A DNA stretch of 64,000 bases from Microbacterium nymphoidis. GTDB lineage: Bacteria > Actinomycetota > Actinomycetes > Actinomycetales > Microbacteriaceae. Shown here piece by piece: positions 9,087 to 18,008 of this stretch. Made by a program: the position numbers and the translations under genes. The notes beneath the pieces were generated by a model. That model was not told the origin of the DNA and did no database searches. It worked only from the letters and a program-made list of their open reading frames with translations. The stretch lies in assembly GCF_021044885.1 (NCBI RefSeq), contig NZ_JAJNOD010000001.1:496001-560000 (forward strand). Direction: 5' to 3'. Numbering within the stretch: the stretch's first letter is position 1; each line of letters opens with the position of its first letter.

Positions 9087-9262
9087 ATGAGATTCCCCTC
9101 ATCTAGATGTCCATATCGCGCTTCCGGGGTCTGAGACGGATTATCGTCGTCGTGCAAGTGCCGTCCTCTCCGTCCCGCGTTCCGATCGCAGGACGGGGTC
9201 GCGGCGAAAGATAGACTCCGCCGTCACCTGGCGTTTCCCCGAGTCCGAACGAGGGGAGAAGT
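9087..9262. other. Intergenic region between importer operon and P-loop operon
   Basis: About 175 nt without a gene. A weak 5-bp inverted repeat (ATGAG/CTCAT) follows the ATPase stop. No good terminator or promoter is visible, so read-through from the importer genes into the next operon is possible. Confidence 0.4.
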
Positions 9263-9322
9263 ATGTCCTGTGTCGCCTGCACACATACGCGTACCAGGGG
9301 CGAGGTGTCCGGTGCAGCGTGA
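9263..9322 (+). CDS. Possible leader peptide, 19 codons with two Cys
   Basis: An ATG at 9263 is preceded by a strong GAGGGGAG ribosome site and opens a 19-codon frame (MSCVACTHTRTR...) that stops 9 nt inside the next gene, in a different frame. The SD is better placed for this ATG than for any start of the P-loop gene, which suggests real translation. It could be a leader or a coupling peptide. Two Cys codons near the start recall cysteine-responsive leaders, but that is conjecture; it may simply be fortuitous. Confidence 0.35.
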   Translation: MSCVACTHTRTRGEVSGAA

Positions 9323-10538
9323 AACCTGGGTGAGGGAGTTCGCACCCGAGCTCCGCGCCGCGGCGCGATCATCGTTCGCCGTGCGACGCGTGCCGCCCCG
9401 ATCGATGCGCACGCTCGTCGGCGGCGCCGTTCGCCCACGACCCGGCGACGTCGTGCTCGCGCGTATCGCGCGGCTTGGACATCATCGACACATCGAGCAG
9501 CCCCACGGTCGCCGGAGTGCGCTGCACGTGGACGACCTGATCATCGTGGCCTACGCGGATCGCTACGCCACGGATCAGTTCGAGTCCTATGTCCCGCGTC
9601 ACCTGGGCCCGGTCAACCTCGTGGCCAGCGGAGGCATCGCCTCCGAGGCGCACACGCGAAGCCGCGCCGTCCGGGCCGCCACCGACATCGTCCCGATCGG
9701 ACTGATCGGGGACGAGGCGGGCCGGCCGCTCAACGTTGCGGACTTCCGGCTGCCGACGGTCGACACCGCAGGGGAGCGACCGCGAACCATCGCTGTCCTC
9801 GGCACCGCGATGAACGCGGGCAAGACCACCACGATCCGTCACCTCGCTCACGGACTGGCGCGGGCCGGCGCCCGCCCCGGCGTGACGAAGGTCACCGGAA
9901 CCGGCTCCGGCAACGACTACTGGGTGATGCTCGATGCCGGCGCCCACATGATGCTCGACTTCACCGATGCCGGTCTCGCATCGTCTTTTCGTCAGCCGAC
10001 GAGCGTGCTGGAGGAGGTGACGGCCCAGCTCATCGGCAATCTCACCGTCGGCGGATGCGGCGTGAACCTTGTGGAGATCGCCGATGGTCTGCTGCAGCAG
10101 GACAACCGCCGGCTGCTGCAGTCCGAGCGCCTGCACGACCTGATCGATGCGGTCGTGTTCGCCGCCTCTGATGCCATGGGAGCCGTGCAGGGCGTGAGCA
10201 TCCTCACGGACTTCGGCTTCGACGTGGTCGCCGCCTCCGGGACGATGACCGCATCCCCGCTGGCCGCCCGCGAGGCGGAAGCTGCTCTGGGCATCCCGGT
10301 GTGGGGGATCCCCGAGCTGGGCGATGCCCGTGCGGTTGCCCCGGTGCTCGGGGTCCCGGCATCGCTGCTGCATGAACCCGCCGAGCTTCCGCTTCCCGCG
10401 TGGCCCGTGGACATGCTGAACCCGGAGGCGACGCTCGCGGTGGCGAGCTCCGACACGGCGGCTGAGCTCGTTGCTCAGGCTGCGGCCGAGCGTGCCGACG
10501 TGCCGGCAGCCGGTCTGTTTCGTCCGGTGATGCCATGA
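9312..10538 (+). CDS. P-loop NTPase of unknown role, heads the CapA operon
   Basis: 408 residues from GTG 9312, chosen because GAGG lies about 7 nt upstream; an in-frame GTG at 9270 would add 14 residues. Residues 1-150 form an N-terminal domain rich in beta segments (GDVVLARIARLGHHRHIEQ, VAYADRYATDQFE). Residues 160-340 form a nucleotide-binding domain with Walker A GTAMNAGKTTT at 164-174, then TKVTGTGSGND and VNLVEIADGLLQQ. The P-loop recalls DUF1611/MobB/dethiobiotin-synthetase-like folds, but I cannot place it in a named family. The 4-nt overlap with the ABC gene suggests its nucleotide switch serves that transporter or its substrate. No signal peptide or membrane segment is seen. Confidence 0.75.
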   Translation: MQRETWVREFAPELRAAARSSFAVRRVPPRSMRTLVGGAVRPRPGDVVLARIARLGHHRHIEQPHGRRSALHVDDLIIVAYADRYATDQFESYVPRHLGPVNLVASGGIASEAHTRSRAVRAATDIVPIGLIGDEAGRPLNVADFRLPTVDTAGERPRTIAVLGTAMNAGKTTTIRHLAHGLARAGARPGVTKVTGTGSGNDYWVMLDAGAHMMLDFTDAGLASSFRQPTSVLEEVTAQLIGNLTVGGCGVNLVEIADGLLQQDNRRLLQSERLHDLIDAVVFAASDAMGAVQGVSILTDFGFDVVAASGTMTASPLAAREAEAALGIPVWGIPELGDARAVAPVLGVPASLLHEPAELPLPAWPVDMLNPEATLAVASSDTAAELVAQAAAERADVPAAGLFRPVMP

Positions 10539-12379
10539 CGGACCGCCTCTCCATGACGACGACGGACTCAATGACGACGACAGGTGGGGCCCCCGCGGAC
10601 GCGTGGCGCGAGGAAGGCGAACCGGAGTGGATGCAGGAAGGGCTCGAAGATGACGACGATGTCCACACCGGAACGCTGTTCCGCCTGAGGGCCTCCGACA
10701 TCATCACCGTGGCTGCGCTGGGCCTGATCCAGGCGGCCGCGCTCGCCGGGTTCGTGCTGGTCACGCGGACGGTCATCGACGCACTCGTCCCCGACGGCGT
10801 CGGGCGGGCTGCGGAGCTCACCTTCGAGCGCGCACTATGGAGTTGCGGGGTGCTCGCGGCCCTCGCGGTCGTGCTCGGCATCGCACGAAGCATCGAGTTC
10901 ACCGTTGCGGAGCGCGCCGGATACCTCGTTGTGCGCCGGCTCCGGATGGCCATGTACGCGCATCTGCAGCGCATGCTGCCGGCGCACCTGCGACATCGGG
11001 CACGGGGCGGGTTGCTGCTGCGTCTGACCGGTGATCTCTCTATGCTCCGCATGTGGCTCAGCCGTGGAGTCCTCGAAGGGATTTCCGCCGCAATCGTGCT
11101 GATCGTGGGAATCGGCGTGCTGTGCTGGCTCGACGTGTGGCTCGCGATCACGGTGATCGCGGTGCTCGCTGCAGGAAGCGCGTTGTCCCTCGTCTTCGGA
11201 CGCTCCATGCGCGAGGCGACCCGGACGATGCGCCGACGGCGCTCGCTCCTGATGGGCAACATCGACGAGCAACTGGGCACTCTTGCGGTCAGCCAGGTGT
11301 CGGGGCGGACCCGTGGCGAATTCTCCCGGCTGTCTCGACAGAACGCCTCCCTGACGGACGCGCTCATCCGCGTCGCGGGTTTGCGCGGGCGCCTCCGCGG
11401 CATCGCCGTCGCCGTCTCGCTGGTCTCCGTCGCCGCGGTGCTCGCGGTGGGAGTCATCGAGGCGCGGCGTGGCCAGGTGGGCGTGGATGTCGTCATCGTG
11501 GCAGCGCTGCTGGCCCGGTACCTCGCCCGTCCGGTGCGAACGCTCGGCCTCACTCACGACTACTGGCATCGCGGTCTGGTGTCGCGGCAGAAGGTCACCG
11601 ACTTCCTCACGAGTTCGTCGCGTGACGCCGCCGAGGAGGATCTCCCTGCGCTCATCGTGCGCGGAGGGCGAATCGAGTTCCAGGGCGTCACCGTGCCGGG
11701 GGCCCTCGCCGACTTCACCGCGGTCGCGGACCGCGGGGAGCTGGTCGTGATCACCGGCCCGTCCGGCAGCGGCAAATCAACGCTGCTCGAGCTCGTCGCC
11801 CGGCAGACGGAGCCGGTATCGGGCGCGGTGATCGTGGACGGCCAGAACCTGGCTCAGACCGCCCCTTCGTCGGTGGGACGCATGATGGGGGTGGCCGGCC
11901 CCAACCTCCCGCTGCTCAAAGGCAGTGTGCTGAGAAACGCCACCTATGCCGCACGCCATGTGGCGCCGGGCGAGGTGCAGCGCATACTGCGCACGCTCGG
12001 GCTGGATGAATCGCTGGCCCAGCACGGGTTCTCGGACATCCATGACTGGGTCCAGGAGGGAGGCTCGAATCTGACGCTCAGCGATCGTCAGCTGCTCGCG
12101 CTCGCGCGCGCCATGATGGGCACGCCGCGGATACTGCTGCTGGACGAGCCGCTGATGGGCCTGGACGCCGAGGCACGCTCACGAGCGCGCGAGGCCCTTC
12201 TCCGTCACCGCGGCACCGTGCTGCTGGTGACGCAGGATCCTGATGCTCTGGCGCTGGCTGACAGCGTCTGGGTGATGGGGCGGGGCGTCCCGGTGACGGT
12301 CCAGACCGGGGAGGAGTACCGCGCCCAGCTGTGGCGCGAACGAGGTGAACGGAACCGACGATGGCATTTCGAACGATGA
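10535..12379 (+). CDS. Exporter-type ABC protein with degenerate Q-loop, signature and H-loop
   Basis: 614 residues. A hydrophilic N-terminal tail of about 45 residues, very acidic (EGLEDDDD), precedes six membrane helices of the type I exporter fold (about 46-340) and a C-terminal nucleotide-binding domain. Walker A GPSGSGKST (about 408-416) and Walker B ILLLDEP (about 531-537, with catalytic Glu) are intact. The Q-loop position reads VAGPNLPLL with no Gln, the signature reads TLSDRQ instead of LSGGQ, and the H-loop reads VTQD with Gln replacing His. Such a protein could be a slow or regulatory half-transporter, or form its working site with another subunit, although no partner half-transporter is nearby. 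Overlaps the genes on both sides. Substrate unknown. Confidence 0.85.
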   Translation: MTDRLSMTTTDSMTTTGGAPADAWREEGEPEWMQEGLEDDDDVHTGTLFRLRASDIITVAALGLIQAAALAGFVLVTRTVIDALVPDGVGRAAELTFERALWSCGVLAALAVVLGIARSIEFTVAERAGYLVVRRLRMAMYAHLQRMLPAHLRHRARGGLLLRLTGDLSMLRMWLSRGVLEGISAAIVLIVGIGVLCWLDVWLAITVIAVLAAGSALSLVFGRSMREATRTMRRRRSLLMGNIDEQLGTLAVSQVSGRTRGEFSRLSRQNASLTDALIRVAGLRGRLRGIAVAVSLVSVAAVLAVGVIEARRGQVGVDVVIVAALLARYLARPVRTLGLTHDYWHRGLVSRQKVTDFLTSSSRDAAEEDLPALIVRGGRIEFQGVTVPGALADFTAVADRGELVVITGPSGSGKSTLLELVARQTEPVSGAVIVDGQNLAQTAPSSVGRMMGVAGPNLPLLKGSVLRNATYAARHVAPGEVQRILRTLGLDESLAQHGFSDIHDWVQEGGSNLTLSDRQLLALARAMMGTPRILLLDEPLMGLDAEARSRAREALLRHRGTVLLVTQDPDALALADSVWVMGRGVPVTVQTGEEYRAQLWRERGERNRRWHFER

Positions 12380-13515
12380 ACGCGGCACGCCGGGCACAGC
12401 CCCGGAAGCGGGCCGGACGCCACCTCCGCCGTGACCGGAGGATCATCGCACTCAGCCTGACCGTGGCAGTGGGCGCATCGGCCGCGGTCGGAGGGCAGCT
12501 GGCGCTCGCGGCACCGGCACCGGAACCGGTGGTCGAAGCGGCCGCAGCGCCCCTCTCGGACGGCGTGCTGGACCTGGGCTTCACCGGAGACACCATGCTG
12601 GGCGACGGCGCAATGTCGAAGATCACCGAGGAAGGACCGGAGTCGGTCCTGGCCGGCGTGGCTCCGATGCTCAGCGGATTCGACTTCACGATCATCAACT
12701 CCGAGGTCCCGTTCACCACCAGCACAGCACCGAATAACCCCGGTGCGAAGTACTCCTACGCGAGCGATCCGGCGTACCTGCCCGTCCTGCACGCGCTCGG
12801 AGTCGATGCCATCAACCTGGGGAACAATCACGCCATGGATCGAGGCCCCGTCGGCCTGGCCGACACGCTCCAGGCGGCAGCCGACACCGGGGTCGCGGCG
12901 TTCGGAGCGGGAGCGGATCAGGCGCAGGCTTCGATGCCTCTCATGGTCCGTTCCGGACAGCTCGATGTCGCGGTCGTGTCGTTCGGCGAGAACTTCGGCC
13001 CCCTGCAGCGCAGCACCGATGTCTCCGCCGGAATGCTGCCGCTGAAACCGGACCGTATCGAGCGAGGCATCCGCGTGGCTCGGGACAACGGAGCCGATCG
13101 GGTGGTGGCGTTCGTCCACTGGGGCGACAACTACGCCGACGTGAACGATCAGCAGCGCTACTGGGCGGGGCTGTTCGCGGAGGCCGGGTACGACGTGGTG
13201 ATCGGCAGCGGCTCGCACACCCTCCAGCCGGTCGATGTGATCGGCGACATGCCGGTGGTCTACAGCATGGGCAACTTCGTTTTCGGGGCGCCGGGTCGTT
13301 TCGCCAGCTACGGCCGTCCCGGTCTCGGCGCCGTCGTGGGTCTGCGCTGGGCTGACGACGGCGCAGGGGAGCTGAGCATTCGCGTCATCGAGACCGACAA
13401 CCTTCTCACGGACTATGTGGCCCGTCCCGTCACCGGAGCCGAGCTCGGCCCAGCCCGGAAGATCCTGGGCCCACGGGTCGCCTGGAGCGGTGACGTCGGG
13501 AGCGTGACGTTTTGA
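12376..13515 (+). CDS. CapA-family metallophosphatase-like exported protein
   Basis: 379 residues from ATG 12376, which gives the same ATGA overlap as the other junctions of this operon; ATG 12361 would add five residues. A basic N terminus with RRDRR, a hydrophobic core and an ALA-A site suggest secretion, possibly by Tat. The mature part has the CapA/PGA_cap motifs in order: GFTGDTMLG, INSEVPF, LGNNHAMDRG, FVHWGDNY and GSGSHTLQPVDV, which supply the metal ligands of a calcineurin-like fold. CapA proteins act in poly-gamma-glutamate capsule synthesis, but capB and capC homologues are absent here, so that role is not supported; many stand-alone CapA proteins have unknown substrates. Confidence 0.87.
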   Translation: MNAARRAQPRKRAGRHLRRDRRIIALSLTVAVGASAAVGGQLALAAPAPEPVVEAAAAPLSDGVLDLGFTGDTMLGDGAMSKITEEGPESVLAGVAPMLSGFDFTIINSEVPFTTSTAPNNPGAKYSYASDPAYLPVLHALGVDAINLGNNHAMDRGPVGLADTLQAAADTGVAAFGAGADQAQASMPLMVRSGQLDVAVVSFGENFGPLQRSTDVSAGMLPLKPDRIERGIRVARDNGADRVVAFVHWGDNYADVNDQQRYWAGLFAEAGYDVVIGSGSHTLQPVDVIGDMPVVYSMGNFVFGAPGRFASYGRPGLGAVVGLRWADDGAGELSIRVIETDNLLTDYVARPVTGAELGPARKILGPRVAWSGDVGSVTF

Positions 13516-14414
13516 GTACGACGGCAGTCGTTCGCCGCCTGGGGATGGCGCTCGCGGCTCTGCTCATCGTTGCCGCGGTTCCCGCGTGCGCGGCGACGGC
13601 TCCCGCATCCTCCGGGCTGAGCGGGAGAGGGAAGTTCGAGCTGGCCGTTCCGGGACGCCCCACTATTCCCGTCTACTACGTCAGCGGCGAGCACGCGACG
13701 CGCAACGCGACCATCCTGATCGTCATGCACGGCGTCGAGCGCAACGCAGCGGACTACCGCAATTCCTGGACCGACCTGGTGCGCGACCGGGACGTCGTCG
13801 TGCTCGCGCCGCAGTTCTCCGCAGCCGACTTCGGTGACGCAGAGGGCTACAACCTCGGAGGGGTCGGAGGATCCGATGCCGGGGAGCCTGCGGATGTCAC
13901 CGCCGGGTCGTACGGGTACATCCAGCCCTTGTTCGAGGCGGCTCGCGATCGTATCGGAGGGGAACAGCACTCGTTCGAGATGTTCGGGCACTCGGCAGGC
14001 GCTCAGTTCGTCCATAGATACGTGATGCTCGTTCCGGATGCCCCGGTCTCGCTCGCCGTCGCCGCGAACGCGGGGTGGTACCTGATGCCGGACGACGGGG
14101 CCGACTTCCCCTTCGGGCTCGGGGGCGGTGCTGCGCCGGTCTTCGATCCCGCGCTCGCCTTCAGCCGGCGACTGGTCGTGATGCTCGGCACCGCCGACAC
14201 CGGATCCGACAACCTGCGTACCGACGACGATGCGATGCGGCAGGGCGCGACCCGCCTCGCACGCGGGGAGGAGTTCTTCGCACGCGCTGAGGCGGTGGCT
14301 CATGATGACGGCGTCGCGTTCCGGTGGCGTGTGCAGGAGGTGCCGGGGGTGGGCCATGACCAGGAGAAGATGGCGCGTGCCGCCGCCGCGGTGCTGCTGG
14401 ACGGCGCATCCTGA
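13512..14414 (+). CDS. Secreted alpha/beta hydrolase
   Basis: 300 residues with a TTG start whose TTGA overlaps the CapA stop. Residues 1-30 are a signal peptide; PAC at 24-26 resembles a lipobox but has Pro at -2, so type I cleavage after ACA is as likely. The catalytic domain has an HG oxyanion segment (VMHGVERNA), the nucleophile elbow GHSAG with Ser161, a likely acid near LGTADTGSDN and the final His at GVGHD (His282). The overall plan recalls polyhydroxybutyrate-depolymerase-like and feruloyl-esterase-like enzymes. It is probably an extracytoplasmic esterase acting with CapA, but the substrate is unknown. Confidence 0.85.
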   Translation: MSTTAVVRRLGMALAALLIVAAVPACAATAPASSGLSGRGKFELAVPGRPTIPVYYVSGEHATRNATILIVMHGVERNAADYRNSWTDLVRDRDVVVLAPQFSAADFGDAEGYNLGGVGGSDAGEPADVTAGSYGYIQPLFEAARDRIGGEQHSFEMFGHSAGAQFVHRYVMLVPDAPVSLAVAANAGWYLMPDDGADFPFGLGGGAAPVFDPALAFSRRLVVMLGTADTGSDNLRTDDDAMRQGATRLARGEEFFARAEAVAHDDGVAFRWRVQEVPGVGHDQEKMARAAAAVLLDGAS

Positions 14415-14426
14415 ACGACGGCGCGG

Positions 14427-14633
14427 TATGATCGGGGAACGTGCACAGATCCGGCATCACCGGGGAGCATTCGGAAGAACGGGCCGTGGCCTCAGTAGAA
14501 CCGAACGGGGCAGGCCCGTCACAGCCGAAGTATGAAGTGGTCCACCGCCCGCCGGGCGTGGGGCAACGCGGGGTGGTACCGCGGTCGAGAGATCGTCCCC
14601 GCAGGAGCGAATCACGAGCACCTGCGAGATGAG
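14427..14633 (+). ncRNA. T-box leader of ileS, very short stem I, specifier ATC
   Basis: A TATGAT -10 box at 14427-14432 would start the RNA near 14438. A short stem-loop follows (GTGC/GCAT lower stem, CCGG/CCGG upper stem) whose loop presents ATC at 14456-14458, an isoleucine codon. The conserved T-box GGTGGTACCGCGG is at 14572-14584, followed by CCCCGC at 14597-14602 that can close the antisequestrator with upstream GCGGGG. A competing stem GCAGG (14601-14605) with CCTGC (14621-14625) lies just before the ATG. This matches the actinobacterial ileS T-boxes that respond to uncharged tRNA-Ile at translation initiation. There is no U-run, so transcription termination is unlikely. Confidence 0.9.
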
Positions 14634-17600
14634 ATGACCTACCCACGATCCTCCTTCGGACCCGCTGCCGACCAGGCGGCGGCCGTCACGCCGAGCCCGC
14701 GGTTCCCGGAGATCGAGCGCGAGATCCTCGACTTCTGGGAAAGCGACGACACCTTCCGTGCGTCGATCGCCCAGCGCGACGGAGCCGATGAGTGGGTGTT
14801 CTACGACGGCCCGCCCTTCGCCAACGGTCTGCCGCACTACGGGCACCTCCTCACCGGTTACGCCAAGGACCTCTTCCCGCGGTTCCAGACCATGCGGGGC
14901 AAGAAGGTCGACCGCGTCTTCGGATGGGACACCCACGGGCTGCCCGCTGAGCTCGAGGCCATGAAGCAGCTCGGCATCACGGAGAAGAGCGAGATCGAGG
15001 CCATGGGCATCGACACGTTCAACGCCAAGGCGCGGGAGTCGGTCCTCACCTACACGCAGGAGTGGCGCGACTACGTCACCCGCCAGGCTCGTTGGGTCGA
15101 CTTCGAGCGCGGCTACAAGACGCTGGACACGTCGTACATGGAGAGCGTGCTGTGGGCGTTCAAGACGCTCTACGACAAGGGCCTCGCCTATGAGGGCTAC
15201 CGTGTGCTGCCGTACTGCTGGCGTGATGAGACCCCGCTGTCGGCGCACGAGCTGCGCATGGACGACGACGTGTACAAGGAGCGTCAGGACCCGTCGGTCA
15301 CGGTGAGCTTCCCGCTCGTGGGCGCCAAGGCGGAGTCGCTCGGTCTCACGGGCGTGCGCGCACTGGCGTGGACCACGACGCCGTGGACGCTGCCCACCAA
15401 CCTCGCGCTCGCCGTCGGCCCAGACATCGACTACGTCGTGGTGCCGGGCGGTCCCGCCGGCGCTGCGGACGTCGCCGCCGGCGATGCCGCGGAATCCGCT
15501 GTGGCGCATCGCTACCTGCTCGCCGCCGCGCTGCTCGGCGGCTACGCCAAGGACCTCGGCTACGGGTCGGCGGATGAAGCACTGGCCGCGGTGGAGCGGA
15601 CGGTGCGCGGAGCCGACCTCGCCGACGTCCATTACGACCGTCTCTTCGACTACTACGCGGATGAGGAGGCGTACGGTACCGGCACGGCCTGGCGCATCCT
15701 GGTGGACGACTACGTCTCCACGGGAGACGGCACCGGCATCGTCCACCAGGCTCCGGCCTACGGTGAGGATGACAAGCGCCTCGCCGATGCCGCGGGTCTT
15801 CCCACGATTCTCTCGCTGGATGACAGCGGACGTTTCCTGCCTGCCGTCACCGACGTTGCGGGTGAGCTCTGGATGGACGCCAACCGTCCCCTGATCCGCC
15901 TGCTGAAGGCGAACGGCCGCCTGCTGCGCGAGGCCTCCTACCTGCACTCCTACCCTCACTGCTGGCGCTGCCGGAACCCTCTGATCTACAAGGCGGTCTC
16001 GAGCTGGTTCGTGCGCGTCACCGAGTTCAAGGACCGCATGCTCGAACTCAACCAGGAGATCACCTGGGTGCCGGAGAACGTCAAGGACGGTCAGTTCGGC
16101 AAGTGGCTCGAGGGTGCGCGTGACTGGTCGATCAGCCGCAACCGCTACTGGGGATCGCCGATCCCGGTGTGGAAGAGCGACGACCCCCAGTACCCGCGTG
16201 TCGATGCATACGGCTCCTTCGAAGAGCTGGAACGCGACTTCGGGCGTCTGCCGCGCAACGAGAAGGGCGAGCCGGATCTGCATCGTCCCTACATCGACGA
16301 GCTGACCCGGCCGAACCCCGATGACCCGACCGGGCAGTCGACCATGCGCCGCATCGAGGATGTGCTGGATGTCTGGTTCGACTCCGGATCGATGCCGTTC
16401 GCGCAGGTGCACTACCCGTTCGAGAACCGCGAGTGGTTCGACTCGCACTCGCCCGCCGACTTCATCGTGGAGTACATCGGCCAGACCCGTGGCTGGTTCT
16501 ACCTGCTGCATGTGCTCTCCACGGCCCTGTTCGACCGGCCCGCGTTCACCGGCGTCTCCTGCCATGGCATCGTGCTGGGCTCCGACGGGCAGAAGATGTC
16601 GAAGTCGCTGCGGAACTACCCCGACGTGTCCGAGGTCCTGGACCGCGACGGCTCCGACGCCATGCGCTGGTTCCTGATGTCCTCCTCGGTGCTCCGCGGC
16701 GGCAATCTCTCGGTGACCGAGGAAGGCATCCGCGGCGGTGTTCGCGAGTTCCTGCTGCCGTTGTGGAACTCGTGGTACTTCTTCGCGACCTACGCCAATG
16801 CCGCACAGCCCGGTGGCTATCAGGCGACCTGGCGCACCGACTCGACCAACGTGCTGGACCGTTACATCCTGGCGCTGCTCGGCGACCTCGTCTCGGGCGT
16901 GACGACCGACCTCGACGGGCTCGATTCGACCAGCGCCACCGAAAAGCTCCGCGACTTCGCCGAGGCGCTGACCAACTGGTACATCCGTCGCTCGCGCGAC
17001 CGGTTCTGGGTGGGCGTCACCGAGGAGGAGAGTTCCCGCGAGGCGTTCGACACCCTGTACACCGTGCTCGAGGTGCTCACACGGGTCGCCGCACCGTTGA
17101 TCCCGCTGGTCTCCGAGCGGGTCTGGCAGGGGCTCACGGGCGGACGAAGCGTGCATCTGCAGGACTTCCCGGATGCGGCGGCGTTCGCCCCGGCATCCGA
17201 CATCCGCACCGCGATGGATGCGGTGCGGGAGATCTCCTCCACCGCCAACGCGTTGCGCAAGCAGCACGGCCTGCGGGTCCGGCTGCCCCTCGCTAAGCTC
17301 ACCGTGGTCGCAGCCGACTCGGCCGGGCTCGGGCAGTTCGAGGGGATCCTGCGGGATGAGCTAAATGTCAAGGCGGTCGAGCTCGTCGAGGCTGAAGACG
17401 GCATCGGAGAGCGCTACGGCATCAGCCGCCGCCTGGTTGTGAACGCCCGGGCGGCCGGTCCGCGCATCGGAAAGCAGGTGCAGCAGGCCATCGGCGCCGC
17501 CAAGAGCGGTGACTGGACCGAGGTCGACGGCGTCGTCACGGCGGGGGGCATCGCGCTCCAGCCGAACGAGTACGAGCTGGCTCTGGAAGTCGCCGGCGGT

Positions 17601-18008
17601 GCCGACGGTACGGCGCTGGCGCTCCTGCCGGGCGGCGGTTTCGTGCTGCTCGACACGGTGACCACCCCACAGCTGGAGGCGGAGGGCCTCGCACGCGACG
17701 TGATCCGTGCCGTGCAGGACACCCGTCGTGCGGCGGACTTCGACGTGAGCGACCGCATCCGTCTGCAACTCGCGTTCGCGAGTGCCGACGAAGCGGCCGC
17801 CGTGGCGAGCGCATTCGACGTCGCCGATGTCGCGGGGGAGACCCTGGCGACGAGCTACACGGTGCTGGGAGACGGCACGGTGGTGCTGGCGAGCGGTGAG
17901 GCCGGAACCTCCTTCGAGCACACCGTCGATGTGGTGGCGGGTACCTACGCGAACACCGCGGCCTTCACGGTCTCGGTGGCACGTACCGGCGAGCGAGGAG
18001 AGCGCTAA
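14634..18008 (+). CDS. ileS: Isoleucine-tRNA ligase, long form
   Basis: 1124 residues from ATG 14634; a longer open frame upstream runs through the T-box and was rejected. It charges tRNA-Ile. The HIGH box is HYGH in [13 protein letters not shown], the KMSKS loop is in [11 protein letters not shown], and the CP1 editing domain lies between. At about 1120 residues it is longer than the E. coli enzyme (938) and has the C-terminal extension of the eukaryote-like IleRS found in many Actinobacteria, a class known for low mupirocin sensitivity. Controlled by the T-box. The stop codon overlaps the folC start (TAATG). Confidence 0.97.
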   Translation: MTYPRSSFGPAADQAAAVTPSPRFPEIEREILDFWESDDTFRASIAQRDGADEWVFYDGPPFANGLPHYGHLLTGYAKDLFPRFQTMRGKKVDRVFGWDTHGLPAELEAMKQLGITEKSEIEAMGIDTFNAKARESVLTYTQEWRDYVTRQARWVDFERGYKTLDTSYMESVLWAFKTLYDKGLAYEGYRVLPYCWRDETPLSAHELRMDDDVYKERQDPSVTVSFPLVGAKAESLGLTGVRALAWTTTPWTLPTNLALAVGPDIDYVVVPGGPAGAADVAAGDAAESAVAHRYLLAAALLGGYAKDLGYGSADEALAAVERTVRGADLADVHYDRLFDYYADEEAYGTGTAWRILVDDYVSTGDGTGIVHQAPAYGEDDKRLADAAGLPTILSLDDSGRFLPAVTDVAGELWMDANRPLIRLLKANGRLLREASYLHSYPHCWRCRNPLIYKAVSSWFVRVTEFKDRMLELNQEITWVPENVKDGQFGKWLEGARDWSISRNRYWGSPIPVWKSDDPQYPRVDAYGSFEELERDFGRLPRNEKGEPDLHRPYIDELTRPNPDDPTGQSTMRRIEDVLDVWFDSGSMPFAQVHYPFENREWFDSHSPADFIVEYIGQTRGWFYLLHVLSTALFDRPAFTGVSCHGIVLGSDGQKMSKSLRNYPDVSEVLDRDGSDAMRWFLMSSSVLRGGNLSVTEEGIRGGVREFLLPLWNSWYFFATYANAAQPGGYQATWRTDSTNVLDRYILALLGDLVSGVTTDLDGLDSTSATEKLRDFAEALTNWYIRRSRDRFWVGVTEEESSREAFDTLYTVLEVLTRVAAPLIPLVSERVWQGLTGGRSVHLQDFPDAAAFAPASDIRTAMDAVREISSTANALRKQHGLRVRLPLAKLTVVAADSAGLGQFEGILRDELNVKAVELVEAEDGIGERYGISRRLVVNARAAGPRIGKQVQQAIGAAKSGDWTEVDGVVTAGGIALQPNEYELALEVAGGADGTALALLPGGGFVLLDTVTTPQLEAEGLARDVIRAVQDTRRAADFDVSDRIRLQLAFASADEAAAVASAFDVADVAGETLATSYTVLGDGTVVLASGEAGTSFEHTVDVVAGTYANTAAFTVSVARTGERGER

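Noticed and set aside
12376..13515. Poly-gamma-glutamate capsule locus (capBCA)
   Set aside because: Only a CapA-like gene is present; the P-loop neighbour lacks the Mur-ligase-like CapB pattern and no CapC-like membrane protein is seen.
14532..14633. N-terminal extension of ileS
   Set aside because: The added residues are encoded by the T-box structure; no ribosome site, and the family N terminus fits ATG 14634.
14457..17267. Minus-strand frame opposite ileS
   Set aside because: Shadow of ileS; His/Arg/Val-rich composition only.
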